Source: Zygnema cylindricum (taxonomy: Eukaryota; Streptophyta; Zygnematophyceae; Zygnematales; Zygnemataceae). Taken from it: a stretch of 16,191 bases of DNA. The number at the start of each line of letters is the position of its first letter. Positions within the stretch are counted from its first letter, which is position 1. The notes under the pieces were generated by a model. The model worked only from the letters and a program-made list of their open reading frames with translations. It was not told the DNA's origin and searched no databases. Shown in pieces: positions 8,861 through 16,191 of this stretch. The translations under genes were made by a program, and so were the position numbers. The stretch covers positions 1-16,191 of the forward strand of contig JBBHKE010001270.1 of the NCBI GenBank assembly GCA_037447655.1. Reading direction: 5' to 3'.

Positions 8861-9590
8861 TAATGCTAATAATTTGTGTAATTTAGGTAACAATTCTTGT
8901 TATCGCTAACTGTTTTTGTAATTTAGGTAACAATTCTTGTTATTGCTAACAGTTTGTGTAATTTAGGTAACAATTCTTGTTATCGCTAAGAGTTTGTGTA
9001 ATTTAGGTAACAATTTTGTTAATGCTAACAATTTGTGTAATTTAGGTTACAATTCTTGTTATCGCTAACAGTTTATGTAATTTAGGTGACAATTTGTGTT
9101 ATCGCTAACTGTTTGTGTAATTTAGGCAACAATTCTTATTATCGCTAAATGTTTTTGTAATTTAGGTAACAATTCTTGTTATCGCTAACAGTTTGTGTAA
9201 TTTAGGTAACAATTATTGTTATCGCTAACAGTTTGTGTAATTTAGGTAACAGTTCTTGTTATCGCTAACTGTTTGTGTAATTTAGGTAACAATTCTTGTT
9301 AATGCTAACAATTTGTGAAATTTAGGTTACAATTTTTGTTATCGCTTACAGTTTGTGTAATTTAGGTGACAATTTGTGTTATCGCTAACTGTTTTTGTAA
9401 TTAAGGTAACAATTCTTGTTATCGCTAACAATTTGTGTAATTTAGGTAACAATTCTTGTTATCGCTAACTTTTTCTGTAATTTAGGCAACAATTCTTGTT
9501 ATCGCTAACTGTTTTTGTAATTTAGGTAACAATTCTTGTTATCGCTAACAGTTTGTGTAATTTAGGTAACATTTTTTGTTAATGCTAACA
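8861..9590. repeat. Higher-order segment C, copy 2
   Basis: Second copy of 6351-7080. It keeps the same order of variants through cgcttacag (9341) and a ttttctgtaa unit to a ttttttgttaatgc unit near 9570. Confidence 0.85.
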
Positions 9591-10487
9591 TTTTGTGTAA
9601 TTTAGGCAACAATTCTTGATATCGCTAACTGTTTGTGTAATTTAGGCAACAATTCTTGTTATCGCTAATTGTTTGTGTAATTTAGGTAACAATTCCTGTT
9701 ATCGCTAACAGTTTGTGTAATTTAGGTAACAATTCTTGTTATCGCTAACAATTTATGTAATTTAGGTAACAATTCTTGTTATCGCTAACAGTTTGTGTAA
9801 TTTAGGTGACAATTCTTGTTATCGCTAACTGTTTCTTGTAATTTTGATAACAATTCTTGTTTATCACTAACTTTTAGTGTAATTTAGGTAACAATTTTTG
9901 TTATCACAAACTGTTTTTTGTAATTTAGGTAACAATTCTTGTTATCGCTAATAGTTTGTGTAATTTAGGTAACAATTCTTGTTATCGCTAACTGTTTTTG
10001 TAATTTAGGTTACAATTCTTGTTATCGCTAACAGTTTGTGTAATTTAGGTAAAAATTCTTGTTATCGCTAACTGTTTGTGTAATTTAGGTAACAATTTTT
10101 GTTATCGCTAACAGTTTGTGTAATTTAGGTAACAATTTTTGTTATCGCTAACTGTTTGTGTAATTTAGGTAACAATTCTTGTTATCGCTAACAATTTGTG
10201 TAATTTAGGCAACAATTCTTGTTATCGCTAATTGTTTTTGTAATTTAGGTAACAATTCTTGTTATCGCTAACTGTTTGTGTAATTTAGGTAAAATTCTTG
10301 TTAATGCTAACAATTTGTGTAATTTAGGTAACAATTCTTGTTATCGCTAACTGTTTGTGTAATTTAGGTATCAATTCTTGTTATCGCTAATTGTTTTTGT
10401 AATTTAGGTAACGATTCTTGTTATCGCTAACAGTTTGTGTAATTTAGGTAAAAATTTTGTTATCGCTAATAGTTTGTGTAATTTAGG

Positions 10488-10956
10488 TGACAATTCTTGT
10501 TATCGCTAACTGTTTTTGTAATTTTGGTAACAATTCTTGTTTTAGCTAACTTTTAGTGTAATATAGGTAACAATTTTTGTTAATGCTAACAATTTGTGTA
10601 ATTTAGGTTACAATTCTTGCTATCGCTAATAGTTTGTGTAATTTAGGTAACAATTTTTGTTATCGCTAACTGTTTGTGTAATTTAGGTAATAATTCTTGT
10701 TATCGCTAATTGTTTGTGTAATTTAGGTAACAAATCTTGTTATCGCTAACTGTTTGTGGAATTTAGGTAACAATTATTGTTATCACCAACAATTTGTGTA
10801 ATTTAGGTAACAATTCTTTTTATCGCTAATAGTTTTTGTAATTTAGGTAACAATTCTTGTTATCGCTAACTGCTTGTGTAATTTAGGTAAAAATTCTTGT
10901 TATCACTAACTGTTTGTGTAATTTAGGTAACAATTCTTGTTATCGCTAACACTTTG
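10488..10956. repeat. Higher-order segment A, copy 2
   Basis: Carries the same order of variant monomers as 5381-5849: the aacttttagtg marker at 10548, then cttgctatcgc, a gtaacaaatc unit and aactgcttgtg. It diverges from copy 1 after about 10956. Confidence 0.85.
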
Positions 10957-10980
10957 TGTAATTTAGGTAACAATTCTTGT

Positions 10981-11200
10981 TATCGCTAACAAATTGTGTA
11001 ATTTAGGTAACAATTTTTGTTATCGCAAACTGTTTTTGTAATTTAGGTAACAATTCTTGTTATCGCTAATAGTTTGTGTAATTTAGGTAACAATTATTTT
11101 TATCGCTAACAGTTTTTGTAATTTAGGTAAAAATTCTTGTTATCGCTAACAATTTGTGTAATTTAGGTAACAATTCTTGTTAATGCGAATAATTTGTGTA
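10981..11200. repeat. Higher-order segment D, copy 1
   Basis: About five monomers matching 13021-13240 at an offset of exactly 2040 (51 monomers). Shared marks are aacaaattgtg, cgcaaactgtttttg, an aattattttta unit and cagtttttg. Confidence 0.75.
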
Positions 11201-13020
11201 ATTTAGGTTATAATTCTTGTTATCGCTAACATTTTGTGTAATTTAGGTAACAATTCTTGTTATCGCTAACTGTTTGTGTAATTTAGGTAACAATTCTTGT
11301 TATCGCTAACTGTTTGTGTAATTTAGGTGACAAGTTTTGTTATCGCTAACTGTTTGTGTAATTTAGGTAAAAATTCTTGTTATCACTAACTGTTTGTGTA
11401 ATTTAGGTAACAATTCTTGTTATCGCTAACTGTTTGTGTAATTTAGGTGACAATTTTTTTTATCGCTAACTGTTTGTGTAATTTAGGTGACAATTATTTT
11501 TATTGCTAACAGTTTGTGTAATTTAGGTAACAATTCTTATTAATGCTAACAATTTGTGTAATTTAGGTGACAATTTGTGTTATCGCTAACTGTTTCTGTA
11601 ATTTAGATAACAATTCTTGTTATCTCTACCTATTTGTGTAATTTAGGCAACAATTCTTGTTATCGCTAACTGTTTGTGTAATTTAGGTGACAATTATTGT
11701 TATCGCTAACAGTTTGTGTAATTTAGGTGACAATTTGTGTTATCGCTAACTGTTTGTGTAATTTAGGTAACAATTCTTGTTAATGCTAACAATTTGTGTA
11801 ATTTAGGTTACAATTCTTGTTATCGCTAACAGTTTGTTTAATTTAGGTGACAATTTATGTTATCGCTAACTGTTTGTGTAATTTAGGTAACAATTCTTGT
11901 TAATGCTAACAATTTGTGTAATTTAGGTGACAATTCTAGTTATCGCTAACAGTTTGTGTAATTTAGATAACAAATCTTGTTATCTCTTCCTATTTATGTA
12001 ATTTAGGTGACAAGTTATGTTATCGCTAACTGTTTGTGTAATTTAGGTAACAATTTTTGTTATCGCTAACTGTTTGTGTAATTTAGGTAACAATTTCTTG
12101 TTATCGCTAACTGTTTGTGTAATTTAGGTGACAATTTTTTTTATTGCTAACTGTTTGTGTAATTTAGGTTACAATTCTTTTTATTGCTAACTGTTTTGTA
12201 ATTTAGGAAACAATTCTTGTTATCGCTAACAGTTTGTGTAATTTAGGTTACAATTCTTGTTATCGCTAACTGTTTATGTAATTTAGGTAACAATTGTTGT
12301 TATCGCTAACAGTTTGTGTAATTTAGGTAACAATTTTTGTTAATGCTAACAATTTATGTAATTTAGGTTACAAACCTTGTTATCGCTAACAGTTTGTGTA
12401 ATTTAGGTGACAATTCTAGTTATCGTTAAATGTTTTTGTATTTTAGGTAACAATTCTTGTTATAGCTAACAGTTTGTGTAATATAGGTAACAATTCTTAT
12501 TAATGCTAACAATTTGTATAATTTAGGTTACAAGTTTTGTTATTGCAAACATTTTGTGTAATTTAGGTGACAATTTGTGTTATCGCTAACTGTTTTTGTA
12601 ATTTAGATAACAATTCTTGTTATCGCTAACAATTTGTGTAATTTAGGCAATAATTCTTGTTATCGCTAACTATTTTTGTAATTTAGGTCACAATTCTTGT
12701 TATCGCTAACAGTTCGTGTAATTTAGGTAACAATTCTTGTTATCGCTAACAATTTGTGTAATTTAGGTAACATTTCTTATTATCACTAACTGTTTGTGTT
12801 ATTTAGGCAACAGTTTTTGTTATTGCTAACAGTGTTTGTAATTTAGGTAATTATTCTTCTTATCGTTAACAATTTGTGTAATTTAGGTAACAATTCTTGT
12901 TATCGCAAACTGTTTGTATAATTTAGGTGACAATTCTTTTTATTGCTAATTGTTTGTGTAATTTAGGTAACAATTCTTGTTATCGCTTACAGTTTGTGTA
13001 ATTTAGGTAACAATTCTTGT

Positions 13021-13240
13021 TATCGCTAACAAATTGTGTAATTTACGTAACAATTTTTGTTATCGCAAACTGTTTTTGTAATTTAGCTAACAATTCTTGT
13101 TATCGCTAATAGTTTGTGTAATTTAGGTTACAATTATTTTTATCGCTAACAGTTTTTGTAATTTAGGTAAGAATTCTTGTTATAGCTAACAATTTGTGTA
13201 ATTTAGGTTACAATTCTTGTTATCGCTAACAGTTTGTCTA
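13021..13240. repeat. Higher-order segment D, copy 2
   Basis: Second copy of 10981-11200, with a handful of substitutions (for example tttacgtaa and tttagctaa in place of tttaggtaa). Confidence 0.75.
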
Positions 13241-13366
13241 ATTTAGGTGACAAGTTTTGTTATCGCTAACTGTTTCTGTAATTTAGGTAACAATATTTGT
13301 TATCGCTAACTGTTTCGGTAATTTAGGAAAAATTCTTATTATCGCTAATAGTTTGTGTAATTTAGG

Positions 13367-13996
13367 TGACAATACTTGTTATCGCTAACTATTTTTGTAA
13401 TTTTGATAACAATTCTTGTTATCACTAACTTTTAGTGTAATGTAGGTAACAATTCTTGTTAATGCTAACAATTTGTGTAATTTAGGTTACAATTATTGCT
13501 ATCGCTAATAGTTTGTGTAATTTACGTAACAATTTTTGTTATCGCTAACTGTTTGTGTAATTTAGGTTATAATTCTTGTTTTCGCTAATTATTTGTGTAA
13601 TTTAGGGAACAAATCTTGTTATCCCTAACTGTTTGTGTAATTTAGGTAACAATTATTGTTATCGCTAACAATTTGTGTCATTTAGGTCACAATTCTTTTT
13701 ATCGCTAATAGTTTTTGTAATTTAGGTAACAATTCTTGATATCGCAAACTGCTAGTGTAATTTAGGTAACAATTCTTGTTATCACTAACTGTTTGTGTAA
13801 TTTAGGTAACAATTTCTGTTATCGCTAACAGTTTGTGTAATTTAGGTGACAATTCTTGTTATCGCTAACTGTTTCTGTAATTTAGGTAACAATTCTTGTT
13901 ATCGCTAACAATTTGTGTAATTTAGGCAACAATTCTTGTTATCGCTAACTGTTTTTGTAATTTAGGAAACAATTCTTGTTATCGCTAACAAATTGT
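13367..13996. repeat. Higher-order segment A, copy 3
   Basis: The aacttttagtg marker is at 13427, exactly 7986 bp right of copy 1 and 2879 bp right of copy 2. The match to copy 1 continues past that of copy 2 (gtgac unit at 13847 against 5861), so copies 1 and 3 share the longer segment. Confidence 0.85.
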
Positions 13997-16191
13997 GTAA
14001 TTTAGGTAACAATTCTTGTTATCGCAAACAATTTGTGTTATTTAGGTAACAATTTTTTTTATCGCTAATAGTTTTTGTAATTTAGGTAACAATTCTTGTT
14101 ATCTCTAACTGTTTGTGTAATTTAGGCAACAATTCTTATTATCGCTAACTGATTTTGTAATTTAGGTAACAATTCTTGTTATCGCTAAGAGTTTGTGTAA
14201 TTTAGGAAAAATTCTTGTTAATGCCATAAAATTGTGTTATTTAGGTTACAATTCTTGTTATTGCTAACAGTCTGTGTAATTTAGGTGATAATTTGTGTTA
14301 TCGCTTACTATTTGTATAATTTAGGTAACAATTCTTGTTATCGCTAACAATTTGTGTAATTTAGGAAACAATACTTGATATCGCTAACTGTTTGTGTAAT
14401 TTAGGCAACAATTCTTGTTATTGCTAACTGTTTGTGTAATTTAGCTAACAATTCTTGTTATCGCTAACTGTTTGTGTAATTTTGGTAACAATTCTTGTTA
14501 TCGCTAACAGTTTGTTTAATTTAGGTAAAACTCTTGTTATCGCTACTAGTTTGTGTAATTTAGGTGACAATTCTTATTATTGCTAACTGTGTTTGTAATT
14601 TTGGTAACAATTTTTGTTATCACTAACTTTTAGAGTAATTTAGGTAAAATTCTTGTTAATGCTAACAATTTGTATAATTTAGGTAACAATTCTTGTTAAT
14701 GCTAACAATTTGTGTAATTTAGGTAACAATTTTTGGTAATGCTAACAATTTGTGAAATTTAGGTTAAATTTTTTGTTATTGCTTACTGTTTGTGTAATTA
14801 AGGTGACAATTTTTTTTATCGCTAATAGTTTTTGTAATTTAGGTAACAATTCTTGTTATCACTAACTCTTTGTGTAATTTAGGTAACAATTCTTGTTATC
14901 GCTAACAGATTGTGTAATTTAGGTGACAATTTGTGTTATCGCTAACTGTTTGTGTAATTTAGGTAACAATTTTTGTTATCGCTAACAAATTGTGTAATTT
15001 AGGTAACAATTCTTGTTATCGCTAACTGTTTTTGTAATTTAGGTAACAATTCTTGTTATCGCTAACAGTTTGTGTAATTTCGGTGACAATTTTTGTTATT
15101 GCTAACTTTTTATGTAATTTAGGTAAGAATTATTTTAATCGCTAACAATTTGTGTAATTTAGGCAACAATTCTTGTTATCACTAGCTGTTTTTGAAATTT
15201 AGGCAAAATTCTTGTTAATGCTAACAATTTCTGTAATTTAGGCAACAATTCTTGTTATCGCTAACAATTTTTGTAATTTAGGTGACAATTCTTGTTATCG
15301 CTAACTTTTTATGTAATTTAGGTAAGAATTCTTTTAATCGCTAACAATTTGTGTAATTTAGGCAACAATTCTTGTTATCACTAACTGTTTTTGTAATTTA
15401 GGAAACAATTCTTGTTATCGCTAACAGTTTGTGTAATTTAGGTAAAATCTTGTTAATGCTAACAAATTGTGTAATTTAGGTTACAATTTTTGTTATTGCT
15501 CACAGTTTGTGTAATTTAGGTAACAATTTGTGTTATCACTTACTGTTTGTGTATTAGGGTAACAATTCTTGTTATCGCTAACTGTTTGTGTAAATTAGGT
15601 AACAATTTTTGTTATCGCTAACTGTTTGTGTAATTTAGGCAACAATTCTTGTTATCGCTAACTGTTTATGTAATTTATGCAACAATTCTTGTTATCGATA
15701 ATTGTTTTTGTCATTTAGGTAACAATTCTTGTTATCGCTAACAGTTTGTGTAATTTAGGTTACAATTCTTGTTATCGCTAAAAGTTTGTGTAATTTAGGT
15801 GACAATTTGTGTTATCGCTAACAGTTTGTGTAATTTAGGTAACAATTTTTGTTGATGCTAACAATTTGTGTAATTAAGGTTACAATTCTTGTTATCGCTA
15901 AAAGTTTGTGTAATTTAGGTGACAATTTGTGTTATCGCTAACTGTTTGTGTAATTTAGGCATCAATTCTTGTTATCGCTAATTGTTTTTGTCATTTAGGC
16001 AACAATTCTTGTTATCGCTAACTGTTTGTGTAATTTAGGTGAAAATTCTTTTTATAGCTAACTGTTTGTGTAATTTAGGTGACAATTTTTTTTATTGCTA
16101 ACTGTTTTGTAATTTAAAAAACAATCTTGTTATCGATAACAGTTTGTGTAATTTAGGTGACAATTTGTGTTTTCGCTAACAGTTTGTGTAA

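Larger units (their letters stand above)
4871..16191. repeat. 40-bp satellite array, more uniform core, running off the window
   Basis: About 283 monomers of the same family. The tail is now nearly always taatttag; the variation lies mainly in acagttt / actgttt / acaattt, in gtaac / gtgac / gcaac / gttac, and in tatcgc / tattgc / tatcac / taatgc. A recurrent 39-bp variant reads gtaaaattcttg. Register is unbroken from about 10460 to 12090 (about 40 units) and from about 12200 to 13325. The monomers are arranged in larger copied segments (listed separately). The array is still in progress at 16191, so its full length is unknown. Nothing else is inserted in it and no gene is present. Confidence 0.97.

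Noticed and set aside
1498-16191. CRISPR array
   Set aside because: The units are contiguous with no unique spacers; every base of the 40-bp period is part of the repeat, and there are no cas genes or bacterial features.
1498-16191. Gene for a repeat protein
   Set aside because: 40 is not divisible by three and the monomer contains TAA/TAG on both strands, so no frame stays open for more than a few units.
1498-16191. Telomeric repeat
   Set aside because: Each unit contains tttagg, and a few variants read tttaggg (for example near 3213 and 13601), but these are single substitutions in a 40-bp unit, not runs of the plant 7-bp telomere repeat.
1498-16191. Centromere assignment
   Set aside because: Array length and homogeneity would permit it, but 40 bp is short for a centromeric monomer and nothing in the sequence shows CENH3 association.

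Overview
The window looks like nuclear DNA of a eukaryote, most likely a land plant, and is almost entirely repeat. The plant assignment is inference. It rests on a Ty1/copia-style Gag fragment, a cluster of ACGT-core boxes of the kind plant bZIP factors bind, a tRNA-like relic whose A-box stretch resembles plant tRNA-Glu, and a long AT-rich satellite. I see no intact gene.

Left flank (1-1497): the minus strand from 279 down to the window edge is open and reads as the N-terminal part of a copia-type Gag. It is preceded in the same frame by a charged, low-complexity stretch (280-495), from which it is separated by one TAA, so it is probably a dead retroelement. Positions 499-1210 carry no gene that I can support, but hold a cluster of six GTAC cores (865-985) and a cluster of ACGT boxes (1022-1198). 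At 1211-1297 there is a tRNA-shaped relic: a pairing acceptor stem, a full A-box match, a near-full B box and a T5 run just downstream. A perfect 11-bp hairpin follows at 1302-1326, then about 170 bp of unremarkable sequence up to the array.

Array (1498-16191, continuing past the right edge): roughly 360 head-to-tail copies of a 40-bp, 30% GC monomer. Each monomer is itself an old duplication of a unit of about 20 bp, and holds two overlapping dyads and a single CpG. From 1498 to about 4870 the copies are diverged and include a variant ending taagttag. From about 4870 rightward they are more uniform and built from larger segments (about 0.2-0.75 kb) copied at offsets of 877, 2040, 2193, 2430, 2510, 2879, 5107 and 7986 bp. 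Indels are rare compared with substitutions: the 40-bp register holds without any slip over stretches of 1.1-1.6 kb.

At 3931-4068 the array is interrupted by about 138 bp of a different, GC-rich and CpG-rich tandem repeat with a 20-bp period (seven units). Its period is half that of the host monomer, and it contains alternating purine-pyrimidine tracts.

Nothing in the window shows genes working together. The parts most worth attention are the GC-rich 20-bp array inside the AT-rich 40-bp array, the unusual length stability of the satellite, its mosaic higher-order structure, and the tRNA-like relic beside it.
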